Part shown: positions 1 to 6,425 of the stretch, one piece after another | Layout: the number at the start of each line of letters is the position of its first letter | How positions within the stretch are numbered: position 1 is the stretch's first letter | DNA from: Campylobacteraceae bacterium | GTDB lineage: Bacteria; Campylobacterota; Campylobacteria; Campylobacterales; Sulfurovaceae | Length of the DNA stretch: 12,053 nt | Direction of reading: 5' to 3' | Assembly: GCA_027079365.1 (NCBI GenBank) | Contig: JALWVW010000329.1 | Coordinates: forward strand, 1 to 12,053 | Translations under genes and position numbers: made by a program | The notes under the pieces: generated by a model | Databases searched by the model: none | Told to the model about the DNA's origin: nothing | Seen by the model: the letters and a program-made list of their open reading frames with translations, nothing else

Positions 1-1011
1 ATGGATAAACTCATTCGAAACTCAACAGCAGAATTTTTGATCTTTACTTCCCAAAGTGGCGAAGATAGCATAGAAGTAAAAGTGTTTGATGAATCTGTTT
101 GGCTTACTCAAAACATGATTGCAGAGCTTTTTGATACCACCAAACAAAATATAAGTTTGCATCTAAAAAATATTTTTGAAAATGAAGAGCTGGAGGAAGT
201 TTCAGTTGTAAAGGATTTCTTGACAACTGCTAGTGACGGTAAAAACTACAAAACAAGATACTACAATCTTGATGCTATCATCTCCATAGGGTATAGAGTC
301 AACTCTAAAAAAGCGACACAGTTTAGAAAATGGGCAACAGCTGTTTTAAAAGAGTTTGCCATCAAAGGGTTTGTACTTGACAAAAAGAGACTTGAAAACG
401 GGACTTTTTTAGGCAAAGAGTATTTTGAGAAGCTTTTAGAAGAGATACGAGAGATACGACTGAGTGAACGGATGTTTTATCAAAAAGTCACAGATATATA
501 TGCCACCAGTGTTGACTATGATAAAAACGACGCCACAACCAAAAAGTTTTTTGCAAAAGTACAAAATAAACTGCATTTTGCCGTCCATGGATACACCGCA
601 GCTGAACTTGTCTGCACAAGAGCAGATGCCGACAAAGAGAAGATGGGATTGAGCTCTTGGGACAATGCACCTACGGGGAAAATACTTAAAACCGATGTAG
701 CCATAGCTAAAAACTATCTCACAAAAGAGGAGCTGGATAATCTGGGAAGAGTTGTCAACGCTTTTTTAGATTTGGCGGAGAGTCGCGCAAAACGAAATAT
801 CCCTATGACTATGGAAGATTGGGCTTCAAGGCTTGATGCTTTTTTAGAGTTTGACGATAGGGAGATTTTAAAAAATGCAGGAAAGATCACAAAGCAGATA
901 GCTGAAGAACATGCTTTAAGTGAATTCGAAAAATACAGAGTCGTGCAAGATAGACTATTTATGAGTGATTTTGACAAACTACTTTTGGATACGAGAAACA
1001 GCGATGACTAA
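1..1011 (+). CDS. rhuM: RhuM-family protein, full length
   Basis: This 336-aa protein matches the virulence RhuM family, named from a Salmonella pathogenicity-island gene; its biochemical function is not established. The N-terminal third has the family pattern: AEFLIFTSQSG near residue 10, VWLTQNMIAELFDTT at 33-47, IFENEELEE near 58, and a segment around 80-112 ending QFRKWA. That segment resembles the Bro-N/KilA-N type of DNA-binding domain, so nucleic-acid binding is plausible but inferred. The C-terminal half is mostly helical and ends in a charged stretch. No signal peptide or membrane segment is visible. The length agrees with the family, so it looks intact, though the window begins at its ATG and the upstream RBS cannot be seen. 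RhuM genes often sit inside type I restriction-modification loci, and here the stop codon overlaps the start of an hsdR remnant. Base composition is visibly more AT-rich than the ribosomal genes, consistent with transfer. Confidence 0.85.
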   Translation: MDKLIRNSTAEFLIFTSQSGEDSIEVKVFDESVWLTQNMIAELFDTTKQNISLHLKNIFENEELEEVSVVKDFLTTASDGKNYKTRYYNLDAIISIGYRVNSKKATQFRKWATAVLKEFAIKGFVLDKKRLENGTFLGKEYFEKLLEEIREIRLSERMFYQKVTDIYATSVDYDKNDATTKKFFAKVQNKLHFAVHGYTAAELVCTRADADKEKMGLSSWDNAPTGKILKTDVAIAKNYLTKEELDNLGRVVNAFLDLAESRAKRNIPMTMEDWASRLDAFLEFDDREILKNAGKITKQIAEEHALSEFEKYRVVQDRLFMSDFDKLLLDTRNSDD

Positions 1012-1142
1012 AATAATCGAAAACGAGATAGAACTTTTTGCCATAGAGCTTTTGGAAAAGTAGGGAGTTTGAATATACCTATGCTCTGGACATCGCGCCA
1101 GGCAGTGATGCCCCTATTCGCCCTAAAATTAATCACTCTTAA
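1004..1142 (+). pseudogene. hsdR: hsdR N-terminal remnant (type I restriction subunit R), frameshifted and truncated
   Basis: The ATG at 1004 overlaps the rhuM stop by 8 nt and begins MTKIIENEIELFAIELLEK, which resembles the usual N-terminus of type I restriction HsdR subunits. The frame ends at TAG 1061-1063, then continues one frame over from 1065 as EFEYTYALDIAPGSDAPIR, the expected next HsdR motif (family pattern: Gly-[YF]-Glu-Tyr-x-Tyr-...-Ile-Ala-Pro-...-Arg). The simplest reading is a Gln-to-stop change (CAG to TAG) plus one extra base near 1067. Resemblance ends near residue Arg of that motif; the second frame terminates at TAA 1140-1142. An intact HsdR is close to 1000 aa, so only a few percent of the gene remains and it cannot be functional. 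The assignment rests on remembered family motifs over about 40 residues. Confidence 0.62.
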
Positions 1143-1179
1143 CTACAGTTCCCACAAAAAATTGAATGGAGTGCGTATA

Positions 1180-1213
1180 GGAGGTGAGTGATGTTGTCGC
1201 ATCATACACCTCT
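1180..1213. repeat. Imperfect inverted repeat upstream of the sensor kinase
   Basis: GGAGGTGAGTGATG at 1180-1193 pairs with CATCATACACCTCT at 1200-1213 around a 6-nt loop (TTGTCG). By hand this gives 13 pairs (two of them G-T wobbles) interrupted by one A-A mismatch (1187/1206). There is no T-run directly after it on either strand, so it is not a standard terminator. It sits 56 bp before the kinase start and just before a possible -10 box, so it could be an operator or an mRNA hairpin. It also contains a good SD-like AGGAGGT and an ATG (1191) opening a 14-codon frame to TAG 1233-1235; whether that is translated is unknown. Confidence 0.6.
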
Positions 1214-1227
1214 GAGACAAAGTAGGA

Positions 1228-1233
1228 TAAAAT
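1228..1233 (+). promoter_or_regulatory. Possible -10 box for the sensor kinase gene
   Basis: TAAAAT lies 35 bp before the kinase ATG in an otherwise mixed-composition stretch. No convincing -35 is seen at the right distance, which is not disqualifying because -35 elements are weakly conserved in Campylobacterota. The rest of 1143-1268 holds only the inverted repeat and no gene that I can support. Confidence 0.3.
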
Positions 1234-1268
1234 AGTAAATTGATTCTACTCTGAAGGAAGATGTCTAG

Positions 1269-3671
1269 ATGTTATCTATATGGAGAGTGATTGTTGTAGG
1301 ACTATGTGCCGGATTGGTTTTTTCTGTTGCTGCATTTGGAGAGAATGGCGGATCTCCTGCTGCGAAGAAGATCACGATACGACTCACAGAAAAAGAGAAA
1401 AAGTTTCTCAGTGAGCATCCGGCGATCACTGCACACAACGAGGCGGACTATCCGCCCTATAACTTCAATGAAAAGGGAATAGCCAAAGGGTTTTCTATCG
1501 ATTATCTTAATCTACTGGCGAAGAAGCTGGGGATCAAGGTCAAGTATATTTCTGGCCATACTTGGGCGGAATTCATGGAAATGACTCGCCAAAATAAGAT
1601 CGATGTAATGCTCAATATCATGCGTACACCCAATAGAGAGAAAGCACTCCATTTCACACAGCCTTACGCAAGAGTACAAAAAGCCATCTTTACCAATGAC
1701 TCTAAGATTAAGACACTGCGTGACCTGGACGGCAAAACAGTCTCCGTTATCCGGGGGTATTTTATGCAGCATTTTTTAGAAGCCTACCATCCTGATGTAA
1801 AAATGAAACTTGAGAAAGATGCGCGAAGCTGTATCCTCTCGGTCAAAGAGAGGAACAGTGATGCTACGGTGGCGAGCAGCGGTATCATGCGCTACCTAAT
1901 GAAGGTGAACAAGCTCTATCTCGCCTACGGACACTTGGTAGATGATCGGCGGTTGACACTGGATCTTAACATGGCGACTTCTCCTGCCAATGCTGTGCTG
2001 AGGGACATCCTCCAAAAAGCAATGTATAGTGTCAGTGCCCATGAGATCAACGCGCTGAAAGAAAAATGGATAGGCAAAGAGGAGTTGAAGATACCGGTAA
2101 AGGGTACCTTGACAAGACAGGAGCGTGCCTATCTGCGCAAGAAGAAGGTCGTTAAGATGTGTATCGATCCTGACTGGGAGCCGATAGAGTTTGCCGAAAC
2201 ATCCAATGGGTATATTACCAGAGGGATCTCCACAGATACCATGCATGTCATCGGGAAAGATCTCAATATTACATTTGAGGGGGTGGCCACAGATAGCTGG
2301 AGTGAGTCCCAGCAGTATCTCAAGGAGCGAAAATGTGATATCCTTCCAGCAGCCACCAAAACAGAAAAGCGACAAGCCTATGCAGGGTTTACCTACCCTT
2401 ATCTTGACTACAAGTTGGCGATCATTACAAAAGCAAACCAGGGATTTGTCAGTAACCTCATGGATGTGATAGACAAACCCATTGCCAGAAAGAGAGGATC
2501 TGCATTGATAGGAAAGTTGCAGAAGCTCTATCCTGCGGTGAATATTGTTGAAGTCGATGACCCATTGGAGTCTTTTCGTGCAGTAGCCAGTGGAGAAGCC
2601 TATGCGACGATCTCCACATTGCCAGTGGCATCGCACTACATCAATAAGTATCATCTTGACTCTATAGGCATCGCAGGCTATACCAATATGAGGCTTCGCC
2701 TCTCTATTGCGGTACGGAATGATGATCCCCTGCTTCTGTCGATACTGGACAAGGCACTTGCGACGATCCCCCCGGAGCAGCACAAGCTGATCTATGACAG
2801 ATGGACGGGTAGACAGGCAGCAGAATCTTTTGACTATCGGTATCTCCTGTATGTACTGGCAGCGCTGCTTCTGATACTGTTTTTGGTGCAATACCGGCAG
2901 CGTGTATTGAAGGAGGCAAACCGTGGATTGGCCAGTGCAATAGCCCAAAAAACAGAAGAGAATCTGAAGCAGCAGCAACTGCTTCAGGAGCAATCAAAGC
3001 TGGCGGCCATGGGAGAGATGATAGGTGCCATTGCACACCAGTGGCGACAGCCCCTCAATGCCCTGTGGCTCAGTATTCAGAATCTTGAATATGATTTTAA
3101 TGATGGGAATGTGGACAAAGCATTTGTCAAGCAGTATGTCAAAAAGAATAAAAAAACGATCCGTTTTATGAGCCAGACCATAGATGACTTTAGAAACTTT
3201 TTCAGAGTAGACAAGACAAAAGAGCACTTCAGCGCAAAGCAGGCGATTGAGGAGACTGTCTCCATACAGGAAGCGTCATTACAAAAATATGATATAACAC
3301 TGCAGATCAGTGGTGATGATTTTGACATCCATGGCTTCAAGAGCGAGTTTCAGCAAGTGATACTGAATCTGATCACCAATGCAGCATACGCCCTTAAAAA
3401 GAGCCAGGCAGAAGATCCAAAGATCGATATTACCCTAGAGAGTAGAGGCAGAGTGTCTGTCTCTGATAACGCAGAAGGTATCAAGAAGGAGATTTTGCAT
3501 AGGATTTTTGAGCCCTACTTTACGACCAAAGAGCAGGGAGAGGGTACGGGACTGGGGCTTTATATTTCAAAGGTGATTATGGAGGAGAATATGGGGGCGA
3601 CCCTGACGGTAGATGAGCGAAAAGGCGGCGGCGCCACCTTTGTAATTGAGTTTGGAAATCGAAGCCAATAG
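1269..3671 (+). CDS. Membrane sensor histidine kinase with two periplasmic solute-binding domains
   Basis: An 800-aa kinase, architecture akin to the BvgS/EvgS sensor part. In order: signal peptide (about 1-24); first bacterial extracellular solute-binding family 3 domain (about 50-268, with ADYPPYNF and GFSIDYLNLLAKKLG); second such domain (about 293-512, with IDPDWEPIEF); one membrane helix (about 523-541); a Gln/Glu-rich coiled coil (about 545-580); H-box IGAIAHQWRQPLN with the likely phospho-acceptor His590; N-box around Asn700/Asn704; G1 box DNAEGI (Asp733); F-box IFEPYFTTK; G2 box GTGLGLYIS. All catalytic boxes are present, so it should be active. Ligands of the tandem domains, likely small periplasmic solutes, are not predictable here. 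The residue after His590 is Gln instead of the common Glu/Asp, typical of this phylum's kinases. No PAS, HAMP, receiver or HPt domain, and no response regulator adjoins it. AAGGAAG at 1254-1260, 8 nt upstream, supports the start. Confidence 0.93.
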   Translation: MLSIWRVIVVGLCAGLVFSVAAFGENGGSPAAKKITIRLTEKEKKFLSEHPAITAHNEADYPPYNFNEKGIAKGFSIDYLNLLAKKLGIKVKYISGHTWAEFMEMTRQNKIDVMLNIMRTPNREKALHFTQPYARVQKAIFTNDSKIKTLRDLDGKTVSVIRGYFMQHFLEAYHPDVKMKLEKDARSCILSVKERNSDATVASSGIMRYLMKVNKLYLAYGHLVDDRRLTLDLNMATSPANAVLRDILQKAMYSVSAHEINALKEKWIGKEELKIPVKGTLTRQERAYLRKKKVVKMCIDPDWEPIEFAETSNGYITRGISTDTMHVIGKDLNITFEGVATDSWSESQQYLKERKCDILPAATKTEKRQAYAGFTYPYLDYKLAIITKANQGFVSNLMDVIDKPIARKRGSALIGKLQKLYPAVNIVEVDDPLESFRAVASGEAYATISTLPVASHYINKYHLDSIGIAGYTNMRLRLSIAVRNDDPLLLSILDKALATIPPEQHKLIYDRWTGRQAAESFDYRYLLYVLAALLLILFLVQYRQRVLKEANRGLASAIAQKTEENLKQQQLLQEQSKLAAMGEMIGAIAHQWRQPLNALWLSIQNLEYDFNDGNVDKAFVKQYVKKNKKTIRFMSQTIDDFRNFFRVDKTKEHFSAKQAIEETVSIQEASLQKYDITLQISGDDFDIHGFKSEFQQVILNLITNAAYALKKSQAEDPKIDITLESRGRVSVSDNAEGIKKEILHRIFEPYFTTKEQGEGTGLGLYISKVIMEENMGATLTVDERKGGGATFVIEFGNRSQ

Positions 3672-3678
3672 TATTTCT

Positions 3679-3703
3679 TTTTGAATGGGCTACTCATTCA
3701 AGA
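3679..3703. other. Stem-loop between convergent genes, possible transcript end
   Basis: TTGAATG at 3681-3687 pairs with CATTCAA at 3695-3701; a G-T pair and a G-C pair extend it inward to a CTA loop. It covers the stop codon of the minus-strand ATPase and lies 9 bp after the kinase stop. Neither strand has a T-run after the stem (the T-rich stretch precedes it on the plus strand), so it is not a canonical intrinsic terminator, though it could stabilise 3' ends of both convergent mRNAs. Confidence 0.35.
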
Positions 3704-4763
3704 TACTCCATTCATAAAAAGGCATTGCTTCAAATATGATCCCATTGAGTGTGAATCGGTAGCTGTTGGAGACGGTGACGACAGTAACTTTGCAAATTTG
3801 ATGCTTTTTATAGAGTTGAACCTTGTTATAGGATCTTTGCCAAAAGTTCTCTTCGTTTTCAAAAGCAGAGGGAACAATTAGTTCGCTGTCATGGATAAGG
3901 TAGCCATGAATGCTCAGTGCCCGAAAAGAGATCGCATGCTTGAAAAGCGCCAGTACGACGATTGCATCAAAGGTAATGGGGAAGGGTTGGGATTTGCTGA
4001 GGTACTTGGAAAGAGCAAAGTCATAGAGGATCATCTTGCGTGCTCCTTTGCCCTCGATGTCATCAATGAAGAGAATCAGCCCCTCTTCGGTAAAGCGTTT
4101 GATTGTACGGTAGACCCAGTCTTTGGAGATGCGAAAGTACTCCTTGGCATAGGTGTAGAGCTGATGGGTGGTGACGCGGTGTCCTTGGTAGCGGGCGAGG
4201 ATTAGCATGAGCCGACTCTCATCCTCATCAAAGCTTCCATGGAAAAAGCTTCGTATCTGCAGGCTGAGTGCAGAGGGTTTGACATCGGTGACGATGGGGA
4301 GTGTCCCTACCCTGAGAAAGCGGTTGAAGCCGGACGAGGAGGAGGCACCTCGATCAAAAGAGAGGAACTCCTCGTAATCTAAGGGGTAGAGCGTATAGGT
4401 AGGTAGTGCTGCAGAGGGAGGTATCTCTCTGCTGACAAGGATCAGCTGGAAGCAGTGAGGCAGGTGCTCTAGGAACCCTTCATAGTAGTGATCCAGCACC
4501 AGCGTCTCTATCTCCTCCTCTTTAATGAATACTTCCAAGGTGCTGCTGTCTATATCCTCTAGGGCAAAGATGGGATCTTGACAGTCTATATAGAGCCAGA
4601 CCTCTTCCGGCAGTGCATTCAAATAATCCAGTATCAGGGCGGTCTTGCCTGTACCTCGAGCACCGGCCAGTAGAAAGGAGATATCTTCGGGCAAACGGAG
4701 TTTTCTGTTGCGGTAGAGAGCATTTTGAGGGGAAAGTTCTCGAAAATATTCCAGTAGGTGCAT
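3690..4763 (-). CDS. P-loop ATPase (AAA-like) with C-terminal winged-helix segment
   Basis: This 357-aa protein has a Walker A motif GARGTGKT at residues 34-41 (Lys40, Thr41), a Walker B-like strand ETLVLDHYY with Asp91, and a sensor-like strand LILVSRE at 107-113. These fit the AAA_14/ATPase_2 type of STAND-like ATPases. Residues about 180-250 look like a winged-helix DNA-binding fold (HQLYTYAKEYFRISKDWVYR followed by an amphipathic helix). No signal peptide or membrane helix is seen, so it is probably cytoplasmic. The second acidic residue usual after Walker B Asp is replaced by His92, so hydrolysis may be altered. The start is well supported by TAAGGAGGA directly upstream on the minus strand (4771-4779). 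It is divergent from rpsJ. I recall similar ATPase genes beside rpsJ in Helicobacter, but this needs checking. Substrate and partner are unknown; a link to ribosome synthesis is only positional. Confidence 0.85.
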   Translation of the reverse strand: MHLLEYFRELSPQNALYRNRKLRLPEDISFLLAGARGTGKTALILDYLNALPEEVWLYIDCQDPIFALEDIDSSTLEVFIKEEEIETLVLDHYYEGFLEHLPHCFQLILVSREIPPSAALPTYTLYPLDYEEFLSFDRGASSSSGFNRFLRVGTLPIVTDVKPSALSLQIRSFFHGSFDEDESRLMLILARYQGHRVTTHQLYTYAKEYFRISKDWVYRTIKRFTEEGLILFIDDIEGKGARKMILYDFALSKYLSKSQPFPITFDAIVVLALFKHAISFRALSIHGYLIHDSELIVPSAFENEENFWQRSYNKVQLYKKHQICKVTVVTVSNSYRFTLNGIIFEAMPFYEWSILNE

Positions 4764-4770
4764 TTATCTT

Positions 4771-4778
4771 TCCTCCTT
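4771..4778 (-). promoter_or_regulatory. Strong ribosome binding site of the ATPase gene
   Basis: On the minus strand the sequence reads AAGGAGGA 7 nt before the ATG at 4763, a near-perfect Shine-Dalgarno match that fixes the start codon. Confidence 0.85.
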
Positions 4779-4787
4779 AAAAGGAAA

Positions 4788-4815
4788 CAATTTTTGGAAT
4801 AATAGCAATTTTTGG
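4788..4815. repeat. Two perfect 10-bp direct repeats flanking the ATPase -10 box
   Basis: CAATTTTTGG occurs at 4788-4797 and again at 4806-4815, a period of 18 bp. On the minus strand the unit reads CCAAAAATTG. The two copies bracket the ATPase -10 hexamer (4799-4804), one in the spacer to the -35 and one at the likely transcription start. This placement fits a repressor operator, which is an inference from position only. Confidence 0.7.
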
Positions 4816-4826
4816 CTGAGGGTCAA
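4799..4826 (-). promoter_or_regulatory. Sigma70-type promoter of the ATPase gene
   Basis: Reading the minus strand, TTGACC (4826-4821) is followed after 16 nt by TATTAT (4804-4799), a good match to TTGACA/TATAAT at acceptable spacing. Transcription would begin near 4791, about 28 nt before the ATG. It lies back to back with the ribosomal operon promoter. Confidence 0.65.
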
Positions 4827-4848
4827 GTAAATGGTAGAAACGTTTGGG

Positions 4849-4854
4849 TATAAT
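4849..4854 (+). promoter_or_regulatory. -10 box of the S10-spc ribosomal operon promoter
   Basis: A perfect TATAAT preceded by TTTGGG. No clear -35 lies 16-18 bp upstream (that place reads AGTAAA), consistent with the weak -35 usage of Campylobacterota sigma factor promoters. The predicted start near 4861 gives a leader of about 70 nt before rpsJ. The ATPase -35 ends only 22 bp away on the other strand. Confidence 0.7.
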
Positions 4855-4871
4855 CTGCGTTCCTAAATTTA

Positions 4872-4911
4872 GTTGGGGGACGAAAAGCCCGTGCACATCG
4901 CACATACCAAC
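4872..4911 (+). promoter_or_regulatory. Candidate structured leader RNA of the ribosomal operon (three-way junction)
   Basis: Within the predicted 5' leader of rpsJ three perfect helices nest tightly. P1 pairs GTTGG (4872-4876) with CCAAC (4907-4911). P2 pairs GGG (4877-4879) with CCC (4888-4890), and can add C4881-G4887 closing a GAAAA loop with A4880 bulged. P3 pairs GTGC (4891-4894) with GCAC (4900-4903) around ACATC. There are no unpaired bases between P1 and P2 or P2 and P3, and only ATA (4904-4906) between P3 and P1. It ends 10 nt before the rpsJ Shine-Dalgarno. A role as an r-protein autoregulatory site is inferred from position; I do not recognise it as a named motif. Confidence 0.5.
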
Positions 4912-4931
4912 GAGTTCTTTAAAGGGTAAAA

Positions 4932-5243
4932 ATGGAAAAAATTAGATTGAAGCTTAAAGCTTATGATCACCGAGTGTTAGACCGCTCTGTTGCATCTATA
5001 GTAGATGCAGTTAGACGCACAGGTGCTGAGATCATTGGTCCTGTACCAATGCCAAGCAAGTTCAAACGATACACAGTATTGCGTTCACCACATGTGAATA
5101 AAGACAGCCGTGAGCAGTTTGAAATCAGAATTCACGCGAGAATGATCGATATCGTTTCCGCTACATCAGACACAATCGACTCATTGATGAAGCTCGACCT
5201 TGCGCCTGAGGTAGAGGTAGAGATCAGATCAATGGACAAGTAG
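4932..5243 (+). CDS. rpsJ: 30S ribosomal protein S10
   Basis: S10 sits in the head of the small subunit and in bacteria also serves as the NusE antitermination factor. The 103-aa product has the expected length and the family landmarks: KIRLKLKAYDHRVLDRS at residues 3-19, TGAEIIGPVPMPSK at about 30-43, the loop around FKRYTVLRSPHVNKDSREQF, and the C-terminal LDLAPEVEVEI. It is the first gene of the operon. AAAGGG at 4921-4926, 5 nt before the ATG, is the ribosome binding site, and the structured leader lies just upstream. The 9-nt gap to rplC implies coupling. Confidence 0.98.
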   Translation: MEKIRLKLKAYDHRVLDRSVASIVDAVRRTGAEIIGPVPMPSKFKRYTVLRSPHVNKDSREQFEIRIHARMIDIVSATSDTIDSLMKLDLAPEVEVEIRSMDK

Positions 5244-5252
5244 GAGTAAGAC

Positions 5253-5834
5253 ATGGAATTTATCGTAGAAAAAATTGGTATGAGCAGAACTGTTGATGTA
5301 CCAAGTGTTCCTGTTACACTTCTCAAAATCGTTGAGGCGAAAGTCTGTGAAGTCAGAGAGGACGGCAAGGCACTGGTAGCATACCACAGTAGCAAAAAGA
5401 TCAACAAGAGTATTGAGGGTCAGCAAGCGAAGTTTGGTATCTCAAAAGAGTTTAACAAGTTTATGACTATTGAAGTAGCCGAAGGTACTGAAGCAGGCGA
5501 TCTGGATACGGCAGCATTGGCTGAAGCATCTGAAATCAAGAGCTCATTCAATACCAAAGGTAGAGGCTTCCAGGGTGGCGTGAAGCGTCACGGTTTCTCT
5601 GGCGGTCCTGCATCACATGGTCACCGATTTGGTAGAAGAGTTGGTTCTATCGGTAACGCCGAGTGGCCTGGTCGTGTACAGAAAGGTAAGAAAATGCCTG
5701 GACAGTACGGAAACACACAAGTAACAGCGAAAAATGAGGTCATCTCATTTGATGCAGAAAACGGTATCTTGGTTCTCAAGGGCGCAGTCCCCGGTCATAG
5801 AGGAGCAAGAGGTATGGTAAGGATCGTGAAATGA
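5253..5834 (+). CDS. rplC: 50S ribosomal protein L3
   Basis: L3 is one of the first proteins to bind 23S rRNA and reaches toward the peptidyl transferase centre through an extended loop. The 193-aa sequence has the signature KGRGFQGGVKRHGF followed by SGGPASHGH (residues 102-124) and the loop MPGQYGN at 148-154, where Gln151 corresponds to the glutamine methylated by PrmB in Escherichia coli. It is somewhat shorter than the 209-aa E. coli protein, mainly in the N-terminal half, as in other Campylobacterota. The stop overlaps the rplD start in an ATGA, a sign of translational coupling. Confidence 0.98.
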   Translation: MEFIVEKIGMSRTVDVPSVPVTLLKIVEAKVCEVREDGKALVAYHSSKKINKSIEGQQAKFGISKEFNKFMTIEVAEGTEAGDLDTAALAEASEIKSSFNTKGRGFQGGVKRHGFSGGPASHGHRFGRRVGSIGNAEWPGRVQKGKKMPGQYGNTQVTAKNEVISFDAENGILVLKGAVPGHRGARGMVRIVK

Positions 5835-6424
5835 GTAAAGCAACAGTAATAAAAATATCAGATCTTCCACAGGCATTCTCTGAAGTGCACCCGCACAATC
5901 TATGGCTTTACTGTAAAGCCTATGAAGCGAGCAACAGAGCAAATACTGCACAGACGAAGAATCGTTCTGCGGTCAGAGGCGGCGGAAAGAAGCCTTGGGC
6001 CCAGAAGGGTGGCGGACGTGCGAGAGCAGGTTCTTTGAGATCTCCTATCTTTGTAGGTGGTGGTGTAGCGTTTGGTCCAACAACCAATAAAAACTACTTC
6101 CAGAAAGTGAACAAGAAGCAGAAGCGTCTGGCATTGATGCATGCTATTGCTGAAAAAGCAGCCAATGAGAAGCTTTTTGTCGTTGATAGCGTCATTGTGG
6201 AGTCGGGAAAGACAAAAGATGCCAAAGCACTGATAGATGGATTCAACCAGAGAGATGTATTGGTAGTCAAAGAGATGATCGATGACAAAACATTCCTTGC
6301 ATTCAGAAACCTTCAGCAGAGCTATCTTGTAGAAGAGAGCGAGCTTAATGCGTATCTTGCAGCAGCGTATCACTCTATTGTGATCGAAAAGTCTGTATTT
6401 GAAAAATTGACAAAAGAGAGTTAA
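5831..6424 (+). CDS. rplD: 50S ribosomal protein L4
   Basis: L4 binds domain I of 23S rRNA and lines the exit tunnel with a long internal loop. The 197-aa product contains that loop at residues about 45-83 (RSAVRGGGKKPWAQKGGGRA onward to FVGGGVAFGP), rich in Gly, Arg and Lys as expected. The C-terminal half carries the globular domain, with LVVKEMIDD near the middle. In E. coli L4 also represses its own operon, but that regulation is a gammaproteobacterial finding and is not shown here. Start overlaps the rplC stop by 4 nt; only one base separates its stop from rplW. Confidence 0.97.
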   Translation: MSKATVIKISDLPQAFSEVHPHNLWLYCKAYEASNRANTAQTKNRSAVRGGGKKPWAQKGGGRARAGSLRSPIFVGGGVAFGPTTNKNYFQKVNKKQKRLALMHAIAEKAANEKLFVVDSVIVESGKTKDAKALIDGFNQRDVLVVKEMIDDKTFLAFRNLQQSYLVEESELNAYLAAAYHSIVIEKSVFEKLTKES

Positions 6425-6425
6425 G

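Noticed and set aside
1143..1187. Continuation of the hsdR remnant or a second relic gene after 1142
   Set aside because: The frame reads LQFPQKIEWSAYRR then stop; I recognise no family and it does not match the HsdR segment expected next.
1180..1213. Intrinsic terminator for the rhuM/hsdR remnant
   Set aside because: The stem is good, but it is followed by GAGACAAAG instead of a T-run, and on the minus strand the nearest T-run is about 15 nt away.
1896..2993. Minus-strand open frame of 365 codons opposite the sensor kinase
   Set aside because: Its apparent leader-like start arises from the reverse of the kinase's Gln-rich coiled coil; Cys/His-rich composition, no family resemblance, and the opposite strand encodes a complete multi-domain kinase.
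3681..4205. Plus-strand open frames at 3681-3881 and 3891-4205 opposite the ATPase
   Set aside because: They lie antisense to a gene with clear Walker motifs and a strong RBS, show no recognisable domain, and have no convincing ribosome binding site.
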